Source: Defluviicoccus sp. bin129 (lineage in GTDB: Bacteria > Pseudomonadota > Alphaproteobacteria > MPNO01). Taken from it: DNA of 64,000 bases. The translations under genes and the position numbers were made by a program. Positions within the stretch are counted from its first letter, which is position 1. Every line of letters begins with the position of its first letter. The stretch is from the NCBI GenBank assembly GCA_002239065.1, contig MPNO01000005.1:1-64000 (forward strand), given 5' to 3'. Shown piece by piece: positions 29,581 to 39,025 of the stretch. The notes under the pieces were generated by a model, which had not been told where the DNA came from, made no database searches, and saw only the letters and a list, made by a program, of their open reading frames with translations.

Positions 29581-31383
29581 ATGACCGATCTCTCGCATAT
29601 CCGCAACTTCGCCATCATCGCCCATATCGACCACGGCAAGTCGACCCTCGCCGACCGGCTGATCCTGACCTGCGGCGGGGTGGAGGAGCGCGAGTTCCGC
29701 GACCAGCTGCTCGACACCATGGAGCTTGAGCGCGAGCGCGGCATCACCATCAAGGCGCAGACCGTGCGCCTGCCCTACCAGGCGCGCGACGGCCGGACCT
29801 ATCAGCTCAACCTGATGGACACGCCCGGCCATGTCGACTTCACCTACGAGGTCTCGCGCTCGCTCGCCGCCTGCGAGGGCTCGATCCTGCTGGTCGACTC
29901 GACCCAGGGTGTCGAGGCGCAGACGCTGGCCAACGCCTATCTCGCGATCGACGCGGACCACGAGATCGTCCCGGTCCTCAACAAGATCGACCTCCCCGCC
30001 TCCGAACCCGGGCGCATCCGCTCGCAGGTCGAGGATGTCATCGGGCTCGCGGCCGAGGACTGCATCGCCGTCTCGGCCAAGACCGGCGAGGGGGTGGGGG
30101 ACGTGCTGGAGGCGCTGATCCGCCGCCTGCCGCCGCCCGAGGGCGAGCGCGAGGCGCCGCTCAGCGCGCTGCTGGTCGATTCCTGGTACGACGCCTATCT
30201 CGGCGTGATCATCCTGGTCCGGGTGCGCGACGGCGTGCTGCGGCGCGGCATGAAGATCCGCATGATGGCGACCGGCGCGGTGCACCAGATCGACCGGGTG
30301 GGCAGCTTCACCCCCAAGCGCAGCGAGACCGACTCCCTCGGCCCGGGCGAGATCGGCTTCATCACCGCCAGCATCAAGCATGTCGCCGAGACCATGGTCG
30401 GCGACACCATCACCGGGGAGCGGCGCCGGGCCGAGGCGCCGCTGCCGGGCTTCCGGCCAAGCGTGCCGGTGGTGTTCTGCGGGCTGTTCCCGGTCGATGC
30501 CGCGGATTACGAGGATCTGCGCGAGAGCCTGGCGCGGCTGCGGCTCAACGATTCGAGCTTTCACTACGAGCCCGAGACCTCGGCCGCGCTCGGCTTCGGG
30601 TTCCGCTGCGGCTTCCTCGGCCTGCTCCACCTCGAGATCATCCAGGAACGCCTGTCGCGCGAATTCGACCTCGAGCTGATCACCACCGCGCCGTCCGTGG
30701 TCTATCGCGTCCATGGCAATGACGGCACGATGGAGGAGGTCCACAACCCCGCCGACATGCCGGACCCGGTGCGCATCCGCAAGATCGAGGAGCCCTGGAT
30801 CAAGGCGACCATCCTGGTGCCGGACGCCTATCTCGGCGCCGTGCTGGCGCTCTGCGAGGACCGCCGGGGCACGCAGATCGAGCTCACCTATGTCGGCGGG
30901 CGCGCGATGGTGGTCTACCGGCTGCCGCTGAACGAAATCGTGTTCGACTTCTACGACCGGCTCAAATCGGTGAGCCGCGGCTATGCGAGCTTCGACTACC
31001 AGATCGAAGGCTACGAGGACGGGGATCTTGTCAAGCTCGCCATCCTGGTCAACGCCGAGCCGGTCGACGCGCTGTCGATGATCGTCCACCGCAGCCGGTC
31101 GGAGCAGCGCGGCCGGGCGATCTGCATCAGGCTCAAGGACCTGATCCCGCGCCAGCTCTTCAAGGTCCCGATCCAGGCCGCGATCGGCGGCAAGGTGATC
31201 GCGCGCGAGACCATCAGCGCGCTCCGCAAGGACGTGACCGCCAAGTGCTATGGCGGCGACGTGACCCGCAAGCGCAAGCTCCTCGAACGCCAGAAGGAGG
31301 GCAAGAAGCGCATGCGCCAGTTCGGCCAGGTCGAAATCCCGCAATCGGCGTTCATCGACGCGCTGCGCATCGGCGACGAGTAG
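29581..31383 (+). CDS. lepA: Elongation factor 4 (LepA)
   Basis: Translational GTPase that acts on stalled or mis-translocated ribosomes and affects initiation. G motifs are clear: AHIDHGKST (G1), RGITIKAQT (G2), DTPGH (G3), NKIDLPA (G4) and SAKTGEGV (G5). The LepA-specific C-terminal domain ends with [18 protein letters not shown] and the [10 protein letters not shown] sequence. 600 aa is standard. Five bases after pheT, so it may be read with it. Convergent with the amidase gene. Confidence 0.97.
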   Translation: MTDLSHIRNFAIIAHIDHGKSTLADRLILTCGGVEEREFRDQLLDTMELERERGITIKAQTVRLPYQARDGRTYQLNLMDTPGHVDFTYEVSRSLAACEGSILLVDSTQGVEAQTLANAYLAIDADHEIVPVLNKIDLPASEPGRIRSQVEDVIGLAAEDCIAVSAKTGEGVGDVLEALIRRLPPPEGEREAPLSALLVDSWYDAYLGVIILVRVRDGVLRRGMKIRMMATGAVHQIDRVGSFTPKRSETDSLGPGEIGFITASIKHVAETMVGDTITGERRRAEAPLPGFRPSVPVVFCGLFPVDAADYEDLRESLARLRLNDSSFHYEPETSAALGFGFRCGFLGLLHLEIIQERLSREFDLELITTAPSVVYRVHGNDGTMEEVHNPADMPDPVRIRKIEEPWIKATILVPDAYLGAVLALCEDRRGTQIELTYVGGRAMVVYRLPLNEIVFDFYDRLKSVSRGYASFDYQIEGYEDGDLVKLAILVNAEPVDALSMIVHRSRSEQRGRAICIRLKDLIPRQLFKVPIQAAIGGKVIARETISALRKDVTAKCYGGDVTRKRKLLERQKEGKKRMRQFGQVEIPQSAFIDALRIGDE

Positions 31384-31385
31384 GG

Positions 31386-32723
31386 CTACAGCACGGTGAG
31401 CAGCCCCGCCGCGGCGGCGAACAGCGCGGCGTCCCGGTTCACGAACCCCATGACCTGGAGGCCGAGCGGCAATCCCTCCGTCTCCAGCACCGGCATCGTC
31501 ACGGCGGGCGTGCCGAGCAGCGAGGCGGGCACGTTGAACACCGGATCGCCGGTCGAGCCCAGCCCGACCGGCGCCGGCCCGGCGGCGGCCAGCGTGATGC
31601 AGACCTCGCAGCTCTCGGCGAGCGCCGCCCAGGCCGCGCGCACCCGGTCGCGGTCCGCGAGCAGGCCCTGGTACTGCTCCTGCGTCATCGCCTCGGCCTC
31701 CTCCAGGCGCTCGGTCGAGACCTCGCTGAGCCCCGACCGGTCCATGTCCCTCGCATAGGTGTTGAGCGGCCAGCGGGTCTCCCAGGCGTTGACGCTGCGC
31801 GCCAGCGGGACGGCATCGGCGATCGCCTGCTCGGCCGCCGCCACCGCATCGCTCGACCGGCGGTCGCGGCAATCGATGCCGGCCGCCTCCAGCCGGCCGC
31901 GCACCGAGGCGAGCTGCGCCCTGGCGGCGTCGCTCGCGACCTCCCAGCCCGCGGTCTCCAGCACCGCGACGCGGCCCGGCCGCCGCGCCGCCGGGCGCAC
32001 GCTCGGGCCCGACAGGCCGGGATAGCCCGGATCGCCGCCGCAGCGGGCCGACATTTCGCGCGCCACCGTCCAGGCCTCGTCGAGCGTGGCGGCGATGGTC
32101 CCGGTGCAGCTCTGGCTGAACACGTCGAAGCTGCCGCCCCGGTTGATGCCGCCGACGCTGGGTTTGAAGCCGTAGACCCCGCAAAAGCTCGACGGGCGCA
32201 GGATCGAGCCGATCACCTGGGTGCCGAGCGCCGCCGGCAGCATGCCGCAGGCGACCGCCGCGGCCGACCCGCTCGACGACCCGCCCGGGGTGCGCGCGAG
32301 ATCCCACGGGTTGCGGGTGCCGCGCGGGTGGGTGGCCGCGAACTCGGTGGTCACCGTCTTGCCGAGGATCGCCGCGCCGGCCTCGCGCAGCGCCACGACC
32401 GCCGCCGCGTCGCGCCCGCCCCGCCAGCCGGCGAAGAGCGGCGAGCCCTGCTCGGTCGCCATGTCGGCGGTTTCCATGATGTCCTTGATGCCGACCGGCA
32501 TGCCGTCGATGGCGGACAGCGCCCGCCCCTCCTTCCACCTTGCCGACGCCGCGTCGGCGTCCGCGCGCGCGGCATCGGCGTTGACCGCGACGAAGGCGCC
32601 GACCTCTCCGTCATCCGCCTCGATCTTCGCGATGCAGCGTTCGAGGAAGTCGCGCGGGCTGTCCTCGCCGGTCTGGAAGGAAGCCGTCGCGGCGAAATAG
32701 GAACGGGGTTCGGGGCGGGTCAT
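31386..32723 (-). CDS. Amidase signature family enzyme
   Basis: 445-aa hydrolase of carboxylic amides. The catalytic triad can be placed: Lys80 in GMPVGIKDIME, the cis-Ser in the PGGSSSGSAAAVACG loop (about 149-150), and the nucleophile Ser173 in GSILRP. The stretch GTQVIGSIL departs from the common GTDTGGSIR, so substrate choice may be unusual. It lies 32 bases downstream of dctM on the same strand and has its own GGAGAGG ribosome site, so it is probably the fourth gene of the TRAP operon and may hydrolyse the imported compound. Confidence 0.88.
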   Translation of the reverse strand: MTRPEPRSYFAATASFQTGEDSPRDFLERCIAKIEADDGEVGAFVAVNADAARADADAASARWKEGRALSAIDGMPVGIKDIMETADMATEQGSPLFAGWRGGRDAAAVVALREAGAAILGKTVTTEFAATHPRGTRNPWDLARTPGGSSSGSAAAVACGMLPAALGTQVIGSILRPSSFCGVYGFKPSVGGINRGGSFDVFSQSCTGTIAATLDEAWTVAREMSARCGGDPGYPGLSGPSVRPAARRPGRVAVLETAGWEVASDAARAQLASVRGRLEAAGIDCRDRRSSDAVAAAEQAIADAVPLARSVNAWETRWPLNTYARDMDRSGLSEVSTERLEEAEAMTQEQYQGLLADRDRVRAAWAALAESCEVCITLAAAGPAPVGLGSTGDPVFNVPASLLGTPAVTMPVLETEGLPLGLQVMGFVNRDAALFAAAAGLLTVL

Positions 32724-32755
32724 TGCGATGCCTCTCCTTGGGGTGGTCCGCCGCG

Positions 32756-34060
32756 CTACTGGATCATCCGGTCGGGCAGGAAGAGCGCGATTTCGGGGAA
32801 CATGACGAGCAGCACCATACAGACCAGCATCGCCGCCCAGAACGGCATGATGCCGATGAAGATGTCGCGCATCGGCACGTCCTCGGCGATCCCCTTGACG
32901 ACGAAGACGTTGACGCCGACCGGCGGGCTGATCAGCCCCATCTCCAGCACGATGACCATCAGCACGCCGAACCAGATCGGATCGTAGCCCAGCTCGACGA
33001 TCAGCGGGTGCACGATGGGCAGGGTGAGGACCAGGATGGCGAAGCCTTCGAGGAACATGCCGAGCACGATGAACGCCGCGAGCAGGATGGCGAGGATGCC
33101 GAGCCGGGAGAGCTCGGTGCCGATCAGCAGCGCGGCGAGATCGCCCGGGATCTGGGTCAGCGCGAGGAACGGGTTGAAGACATGCGCGCCGATCAGGATC
33201 AGGAAGGCGAAGGCGCTGGTGCGCACGGTCTCCAGCAGGGTGAAGTTGAGCGAGGCGGGCGAAACGCTGCGGCGCGCCAGCGCCAGCAGGAAGGCGAGGA
33301 ACGCGCCGACACCGGCGGCCTCGCCGGCGGTGAAGAAGCCGGAATAGATTCCGCCGATGGTGACCGCCACGATGCCGATCATCGCGCCCGCCCGCCCGGT
33401 CGCCCGGAACCGCCCGGCCAGCGGCAGCACCGGCCCGGGCGGGCCGAGCCCCGGCCGGATGCGGGTCTGGATCGCGATCGCCGCCATGAACAGCGCGGTC
33501 AGCAGAAGCCCCGGCAGGACGCCCGCCAGGAACAGCCGGCCGATCGATTCCTCGGTCAGGATGGCGTAGATCACGAACCCGGTCGATGGCGGGATCAGGA
33601 TGCCGAGCGTGCCGCCGGCGGCGATCGCGCCGGTCGCCAGCCTGGGGTGGTAGTCGTAGCGCCGCATCTCCGGCAGGGCGACGCGGCCCATCGTCACCGC
33701 GGACGCGACCGAGGAGCCCGACAGCGCCGCGAACCCGGCGCAGGCGGCGATCGTCGCCGAGGCGAGCCCGCCCCGCCAGTGCCCGAACCAGGCATAGGCG
33801 GCGCCGTAGAGGTCGCGGCTCATCCCCGATATCGAGGCGAGGTTCCCCATCAGCACGAACATCGGGATGATCATGAGTTCGAAATTGGACGCGATCACGA
33901 AGGGCTCGCTGCCCAGCGTCGCCAGCGCCGCCGGCCAGCCGTTCATCACCCCGATGCCCACGAAGCCGACCAGCATCATCACGATGCCCACCGGCATGCG
34001 GATGGCGAGAAGCCCGAACAGCGCGAGGATGCCGATCACGCCGATCAGCGAGTTACTCAT
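32756..34060 (-). CDS. dctM: TRAP transporter large membrane subunit DctM
   Basis: 434-aa integral membrane protein of a tripartite ATP-independent transporter, the sodium- or proton-driven permease. About 12 hydrophobic helices; typical sequences are IRMPVGIVMMLVG, FVLMGNLAS, GSSVASAVTMG, GTLGILIPPS (repeated in form as GLISPPVGVNVFVVKG). I chose the ATG at 34060, which overlaps the dctQ stop by eight bases. An upstream in-frame ATG would lie inside dctQ. Confidence 0.93.
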   Translation of the reverse strand: MSNSLIGVIGILALFGLLAIRMPVGIVMMLVGFVGIGVMNGWPAALATLGSEPFVIASNFELMIIPMFVLMGNLASISGMSRDLYGAAYAWFGHWRGGLASATIAACAGFAALSGSSVASAVTMGRVALPEMRRYDYHPRLATGAIAAGGTLGILIPPSTGFVIYAILTEESIGRLFLAGVLPGLLLTALFMAAIAIQTRIRPGLGPPGPVLPLAGRFRATGRAGAMIGIVAVTIGGIYSGFFTAGEAAGVGAFLAFLLALARRSVSPASLNFTLLETVRTSAFAFLILIGAHVFNPFLALTQIPGDLAALLIGTELSRLGILAILLAAFIVLGMFLEGFAILVLTLPIVHPLIVELGYDPIWFGVLMVIVLEMGLISPPVGVNVFVVKGIAEDVPMRDIFIGIMPFWAAMLVCMVLLVMFPEIALFLPDRMIQ

Positions 34061-34571
34061 CGGCTTTCCGTCTTGCGATCTCGGGCAGGCCGAACGCCGA
34101 GCGCAGGCCGAGCACGACAAGGACCAGGGCGAACACCAGCGAGCCGAAGGCGATCACGAAGAAGAACGGGTAATGCGGGATGTCGAGCAGGTTGAACCCG
34201 TCGCCGAACTCCAGCGCGTCGAGGCCCTGGGCGAGGCTCTGCCAGGCGACGACCAGGAAGAACAGGCCGCACAGGATGCGCACCGAGGCGTCGAGCGCCG
34301 CCAGCCGCCGCGCCGAAACGAAGTTGCCGATCAGGTCGACCGCGATATGCCCGCCGGTCCAGCCGGAATACGCCATGGCGAAGAACACGACGACGATAAG
34401 CCCGGCCTCCGACAGGTCCTGGGTGCCGAGGATCGGGTCGTTGAACTTCCTCAGCGTCACCGCGACCACGGTGAGCGCCATCAGGCACATCAGCACCGCG
34501 CCGCCGACGACCGCCATCAGGCGGACGCCGGCCCCGATGGATCCCGAAAGCCGCTCCAGGCTAGCCCGCAA
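34053..34571 (-). CDS. dctQ: TRAP transporter small membrane subunit DctQ
   Basis: 172-aa protein with four hydrophobic helices, the usual topology of DctQ, which joins DctM in the membrane complex. Family-like stretch: VVAVTLRKFNDPILGTQDLSEAGLIVVVFFAMAY (in parts TLRKFNDPILG and SEAGLIV). The open frame begins at a TTG at 34571, 15 bases after the dctP stop, without an obvious ribosome site, so the exact start is uncertain; a Met at residue 19 would cut into the first helix. Confidence 0.88.
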   Translation of the reverse strand: MRASLERLSGSIGAGVRLMAVVGGAVLMCLMALTVVAVTLRKFNDPILGTQDLSEAGLIVVVFFAMAYSGWTGGHIAVDLIGNFVSARRLAALDASVRILCGLFFLVVAWQSLAQGLDALEFGDGFNLLDIPHYPFFFVIAFGSLVFALVLVVLGLRSAFGLPEIARRKADE

Positions 34572-34586
34572 CAGCCGGCGCCGGGC

Positions 34587-35624
34587 TCAGCTTCCCGCGA
34601 CCCCCATCGCCTTGAGGATCGCGCTGGCCGGCACGCCGCGCCCGTCGAGCGCCTTGACCTGAGCCGCGCGCGCCGCCATCAGCCGGTTTATGCCCTCCTG
34701 GAGCGCCGCGCCGTCGAGCGCGATCACCTCGTGCCTGTCGGATTTGCGCACCCGGTCGAGCCCGGCATTGCCGGCGCGCATGTAGAACTGCGCCGCGCGC
34801 AGGCTCATCGGCCGCCCCGTGGTGCGTTCGACCAGCGCCTTGTGCGCGTCGGACAGCTTGTCGAAGGCGGCGTAGTTCATCACCAGGTAGAACGGCGAGC
34901 GGCCGAGCGGCCAGCCCGTGGTGTAGTACTTGGCGACCTCGTTGAACTTGAAGCTGATGATCGTGCTGGGCCCGGTCAGCACGCCGTCGATGACGCCCGT
35001 ATTGAGCGCGTTGTAGACCCGGTTGATCGGCATGAAGACCGGCACCGCGCCGAGCGCCTTGATCGCCTCGCCCTGGGTCTTGGAGGGAACCCGGAACTTG
35101 AGGTCCTTCATGTCGGCGACCGAGCGGATCGGCTTCTTGCGGGTCATCAGCACCTGGCGTTCGTTGGTCCACAGCGCCAGCAGCTTGACCCGGCGGAACT
35201 CGGGCAGGAGCTCGCCCATCGCGTTCCACAGCGCGTTGGTCGCGTCGCTCGACGTGGGCGCGATCCCCGGCAGCTCGACCACGCCCACCCGCGGGAACAG
35301 CTTGGAGGTGAAGCCCGGCAGGCCGAAGGCGATGTCCGCCACCCCGTCGACCGCGCGCTTGTACTGCGCGACCGGCCCCTTGCCGAGCGCGCCGCCGGGG
35401 TAGATGCGGATCTTGAGGCTGCCGCCCGACATCCCGGCAACCTCTTCCGACCACGGCCGCATGATGAAGCGGTCCATCGGATGCTTCGGCGACATGAAAT
35501 GCGCGAGCTTGAGCTCGGCGGCCCCGGCGGCCGCGCCGAGGCCGAGCAGCATGGCCGCCGCGGTCGCGCCGAGCAGCGCGCGGGGCGGCGAAACCCCGAG
35601 GGCGGTGAAAAATCTTGTCGGCAT
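34587..35624 (-). CDS. dctP: TRAP transporter substrate-binding protein DctP
   Basis: 345-aa periplasmic binding protein that delivers substrate to DctQM. A signal peptide (ALLGATAAAMLLGLGAAAGAAE) ends near residue 36. The mature protein has family features: LKLAHFMSPKHPMDRF, GSLKIRIYPGGALGKG, an Arg in LKFRVPSKTQGE that normally contacts the substrate carboxylate, and GVIDGVLTGPSTI. Substrates are usually organic acids. The start follows AAAGGGA. First gene of dctP-dctQ-dctM-amidase. Confidence 0.93.
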   Translation of the reverse strand: MPTRFFTALGVSPPRALLGATAAAMLLGLGAAAGAAELKLAHFMSPKHPMDRFIMRPWSEEVAGMSGGSLKIRIYPGGALGKGPVAQYKRAVDGVADIAFGLPGFTSKLFPRVGVVELPGIAPTSSDATNALWNAMGELLPEFRRVKLLALWTNERQVLMTRKKPIRSVADMKDLKFRVPSKTQGEAIKALGAVPVFMPINRVYNALNTGVIDGVLTGPSTIISFKFNEVAKYYTTGWPLGRSPFYLVMNYAAFDKLSDAHKALVERTTGRPMSLRAAQFYMRAGNAGLDRVRKSDRHEVIALDGAALQEGINRLMAARAAQVKALDGRGVPASAILKAMGVAGS

Positions 35625-35720
35625 GGAAATTCCCTTTCCTCAATCCGGAGGGGCTAATGCGCGAGACGCGTGCGGTGGATGATCGAGCCCGCCGAATCCC
35701 GAGTCAACCGTCGACCGCCC

Positions 35721-35748
35721 TTGAACCGGGCCTTGCCGGTGCTACATT
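35721..35748 (+). promoter_or_regulatory. Promoter of tRNA-Ser
   Basis: TTGAAC and TACATT, 16 bases apart, ending ten bases before the tRNA. Confidence 0.5.
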
Positions 35749-35757
35749 GCGGCCGAC

Positions 35758-35847
35758 GGAGGGGTGGCCGAGCGGCTGAAGGCGCACGCTTGGAAAGCGT
35801 GTATACCGGAAACGGTATCGTGGGTTCGAATCCCACTCCCTCCGCCA
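35758..35847 (+). tRNA. tRNA-Ser (anticodon GGA)
   Basis: 90 bases including encoded CCA. Acceptor GGAGGGG pairs with TCCCTCC (one G-T). The anticodon stem CACGC/GCGTG holds the loop TTGGAAA, giving GGA, which reads UCC and UCU. A long variable arm (ATACCGGAAACGGTATC region) and GTGGGTTCGAATCCCAC in the T arm confirm a class II serine tRNA. Confidence 0.96.
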
Positions 35848-35865
35848 CTCACGGGACCGCAGGGG

Positions 35866-36354
35866 TCATTTCTTCGTCCACAGCGAAAGCGGGATGTGGA
35901 CGCCCACCCCGGCGAAGGTGGCGTCCTCGCGGCGGACGAATCCGAATTCCCATATGAGGTCGCTGCCCGGGTCCTCCCACTGCACGATGGGCAGCACGCC
36001 GACGCGAAACCAGTTGTTGCGGCTATAGTTCCCGGCGAGTCCGGCGTTCAGCCCGACGCGCCAGGCCTCGGTCACTTCCAGCGTTCCGGACAACCCGGCG
36101 AACGGTCCCCAGCGCGCATGGGAGTTCCGCACCATGCCGGTGCGCCAGCGCAGCCATCGTCCACGCACCGGCCCGCCGACGGCGAGGGACGGGTGATCGG
36201 TGTTGTAGTCGCTATCCGATGCGGGATGGGAACTCTTCAGGAAGGCCGGGACGATCCGGATCTCCGATTCGCCGAGCGCCGGGGCGGGGCCGGCCAGCAG
36301 CAGCGCGGCCGCGAGCCCCGCGCGGTACAGCGCGGGCAGGGCTTTCCGGCGCAC
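35866..36354 (-). CDS. Predicted outer-membrane beta-barrel protein, 162 aa
   Basis: The GTG at 36354 follows GGGGGAGGG at seven bases and starts a signal peptide (ALYRAGLAAALLLAGPAPALGE), cleaved near residue 27. The mature part alternates hydrophobic and polar residues with many aromatics and ends in LSLWTKK-type sequence. The segment DSDYNTDHPSLAVGGPVRGRWLRWRTGMVRNSHAR (in parts YNTDHPSLAVG and GMVRNSHAR) resembles small eight-strand barrels annotated only as hypothetical. Role unknown. It follows the SDR gene by about 20 bases on the same strand. Confidence 0.65.
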   Translation of the reverse strand: MRRKALPALYRAGLAAALLLAGPAPALGESEIRIVPAFLKSSHPASDSDYNTDHPSLAVGGPVRGRWLRWRTGMVRNSHARWGPFAGLSGTLEVTEAWRVGLNAGLAGNYSRNNWFRVGVLPIVQWEDPGSDLIWEFGFVRREDATFAGVGVHIPLSLWTKK

Positions 36355-36373
36355 GCGCAAACCCTCCCCCGCG

Positions 36374-37072
36374 TCAGAAGGTCTCCACCCACGGCCTGAC
36401 CTCGACCTCCCAGGTCCAGGCGCTGCGATGCTGGCGGTGGATGTGGAGATAGGTCTCGGCGATCGCGTCCGGGTCGAGCGTGCCGTCCGGGCCGCGCTCG
36501 GCGACCCGCGCGTCGTTCGCCCTGGCGATGCCGCCGTCGATGACGAAATGCGCCACATGGACGTTCTTCGGCTGAAGCTCCCGGGCCAGGCTCTGGGCGA
36601 GGCCGCGCAGCCCGAACTTGCCCATCGCGAAGGAGCTGGAATTGGCGTAGCCCTTGACGCTCGCGGACGCGCCGGTGAGCAGGATGGTACCGGAGCCGCG
36701 CGCCGTCATCTGGCGCGCCGCCTGCTGGGCGACCAGGAAGCCGCCGAAGCAGCTGATCTCGATGACCCTGCGCACCTGTTCGGGGTCGAGGTCGACGATC
36801 GGCCCGCGCGCCCGAAAGCTCGGGTTGAAGACGACGATGTCGGGGGCGCCGATATCCGCCGTGACGGCGTCGAACAGCGCCGCCACCGCCTGCGGGTCGG
36901 AGGCGTCGCAGGCATGCGCCCGGCCGCCGATCTCGCCCGCCAGCCCGTCCAGCTTGCCGGCGTTGCGCGCGGCCAGCGCCACCGCCATGCCTTCCCGGTG
37001 GAACAGCCGCGCCAGAGAGGCGCTGAGCCCGCTGCCGGCGCCGACGATGAGTGCCCTTTCCCGATCCGCCAT
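36374..37072 (-). CDS. Short-chain dehydrogenase/reductase with Phe in place of the catalytic Tyr
   Basis: 232-aa Rossmann protein. The nucleotide-binding loop GAGSGLSASLA (11-21) and the strand end VFNPSF in place of the usual NNAG are visible; LLTGASAS holds the catalytic Ser. The Tyr-x3-Lys signature reads F148-A-M-G-K152, so the proton-donating Tyr is absent. A subgroup of SDRs with this FAxxK pattern exists, and their activity is unclear. It might use another residue or have a binding role. Divergent from the M3 peptidase gene. Confidence 0.8.
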   Translation of the reverse strand: MADRERALIVGAGSGLSASLARLFHREGMAVALAARNAGKLDGLAGEIGGRAHACDASDPQAVAALFDAVTADIGAPDIVVFNPSFRARGPIVDLDPEQVRRVIEISCFGGFLVAQQAARQMTARGSGTILLTGASASVKGYANSSSFAMGKFGLRGLAQSLARELQPKNVHVAHFVIDGGIARANDARVAERGPDGTLDPDAIAETYLHIHRQHRSAWTWEVEVRPWVETF

Positions 37073-37240
37073 TCCGTCGCTCCTTCGGTTGATTGCCGGA
37101 CATTGCCCGCCACTGCGATCACATAGACATTCGGTCCGGGTCGCGCCAATGGAAATTGCCGCGACCGCCGTCCGGGGCCCGCCATCGGTGGTTTCGGCCC
37201 CCTTCGGACGCTATATCCTGAGCGACCGCCGGAGCCCTGC

Positions 37241-39025
37241 ATGACCGACCAGCCGATACCCGGAGGCCCGGGCGCCCTGCCCGAGTGGAACCTCGCCGAG
37301 CTCTACCCGGCGCCGGACAGCCCGGCGCTCGCGGCCGATCTCGACCGGGCGGAACGCGACGCCACCGTGCTTCGCGAGCGCTGGAAGGGCAGGCTCGCGG
37401 CGGCGGGAGGCGCTGCGTTCGGGCGCGCGCTCGCATCCTTCGAGGCGGTCAGCGAAACCGTCGCCCGCGCGGAGAGCTTCGCCCAGCTGCTGCACGCGGC
37501 CGATCTCGGCGATCCCGACACGGCCAGGTTCTATCAGTCGATACGCGAGCGGGCGACGGCGATCACCGGCGAAGTCCTGTTCTTCTCGCTCGAGATCGCC
37601 CGGATGGAGGACGACGAGCTCGAGGCCAAGCTCGCCGACCCGGGCGCCGCGCGCTACCGGCCGTGGCTGCGCGACATCCGTCTCACGCGCCCCTATCGGC
37701 TCGCCGAAGAGGCCGAGCGGCTGTTCCATGTCAAGCGCCTGACCGGCCGGGCGGCCTGGACCCGGCTGTTCGACGAAACCATGGCGGCGCTCCGCTTCCC
37801 GGTCGAGGGCAGGGAGCTGACCGCCCAGGAGGCGTTTCACCTGCTGTCCGACCCCGACGGCGCCAGGCGCCGGGAAGCGGCCGAGTCGGTCGGTCGGGTG
37901 CTGGCGGAGAACGTGCGGCTGTTCGCGCTGATCGCCAACACGCTCGCCAAGGACAAGGAGATCGAGGACGGCTGGCGCGGATACGAGACCCCCCAGGCCG
38001 CGCGCCATCTCGCGAACCGGGTCGAAACCGGGGTGGTGGACGCCCTGACCGAGGCGGTGACGGACGCCTGCCCGCGTCTGTCGCATCGCTACTACGCGCT
38101 GAAGGCGCGCTGGCTCGGCGTCGATGCGCTGGAATACTGGGACCGCAACGCGCCGCTGCCCGGCGCCGACGACAGCGTCATCCGCTGGGACGAGGCGCGC
38201 GACATCGTGCTCGACGCCTATGGCGCGTTCTCGCCCGCGATGCGCGGGATCGCCGCCCGGTTCTTCGACGATCGCCGGATCGACGCCGCGCTGCGGCCGG
38301 GCAAGTCGCCGGGCGCCTTCTCGCATTCCACGGTCCCGTCCGCGCATCCCTATATCCTGCTCAACTACCAGGGCAGGCCGCGCGACGTGATGACGCTGGC
38401 GCACGAGCTCGGCCACGGCGTCCACCAGGTGCTCGCCGGGCGGCAGGGCCATCTGATGGCGGAGACGCCGCTGACGCTCGCCGAGACCGCCTCGGTGTTC
38501 GGCGAGATGCTGACCTTCCGCGCCCTGCTCGACCGCGCCCGCCCGGAGCAGCGGCCGCTGCTGCTCGCCGCCAAGGTCGAGGACATGCTCAACACCGTGA
38601 TCCGCCAGATCGCCTTCTACCGCTTCGAGAGCCGGGTCCACGAGGAGCGCCGCCGGGAAGAGCTGACCGCCGACCGCCTGTGCGAGATCTGGCTCGACGT
38701 CCAGCGCGAGAGCCTGGGCCCGGCGATCCGGCTCGGCGGGGATTACCGGTATTACTGGTCCTATATCCCGCACTTCGTCCATTCGCCGTTCTACGTCTAT
38801 GCCTACGCCTTCGGGGATTGCCTGGTGAACGCGCTCTATGCGGTCTTCGAGGGCGGCGCGCCCGGTTTCGCGGAGAACTACCTCCGGATGCTCGAGGCCG
38901 GCGGCACGCTGCGCCACCGCGAGCTGCTGGCGCCGTTCGGGCTCGACGCCGGGGAGCCGTCGTTCTGGGCGCGCGGGCTGGCGGTGATCGAGGGGATGAT
39001 CGACGAGCTGGAGGACGCCGCGTGA
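37241..39025 (+). CDS. M3 family oligoendopeptidase (PepF type)
   Basis: 594-aa cytoplasmic zinc metallopeptidase that degrades short peptides. The zinc motif HELGH lies at 388-392, with the third ligand Glu in LAETASVFGEML about 25 residues later. The sequence WNLAELYP at the N-terminus and the C-terminal YYWSYIPHFVHSPFYVYAYAFG (in parts) are typical of the PepF/M3B subfamily. The start follows CCGGAG. It overlaps the next gene by GTGA. Confidence 0.93.
   Translation: MTDQPIPGGPGALPEWNLAELYPAPDSPALAADLDRAERDATVLRERWKGRLAAAGGAAFGRALASFEAVSETVARAESFAQLLHAADLGDPDTARFYQSIRERATAITGEVLFFSLEIARMEDDELEAKLADPGAARYRPWLRDIRLTRPYRLAEEAERLFHVKRLTGRAAWTRLFDETMAALRFPVEGRELTAQEAFHLLSDPDGARRREAAESVGRVLAENVRLFALIANTLAKDKEIEDGWRGYETPQAARHLANRVETGVVDALTEAVTDACPRLSHRYYALKARWLGVDALEYWDRNAPLPGADDSVIRWDEARDIVLDAYGAFSPAMRGIAARFFDDRRIDAALRPGKSPGAFSHSTVPSAHPYILLNYQGRPRDVMTLAHELGHGVHQVLAGRQGHLMAETPLTLAETASVFGEMLTFRALLDRARPEQRPLLLAAKVEDMLNTVIRQIAFYRFESRVHEERRREELTADRLCEIWLDVQRESLGPAIRLGGDYRYYWSYIPHFVHSPFYVYAYAFGDCLVNALYAVFEGGAPGFAENYLRMLEAGGTLRHRELLAPFGLDAGEPSFWARGLAVIEGMIDELEDAA

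Noticed and set aside
35654-35848. A short minus-strand frame over tRNA-Ser
   Set aside because: It covers the tRNA and its promoter; its sequence (GVGFEPTIPFPV type) is the well-known false translation of a tRNA-Ser gene.
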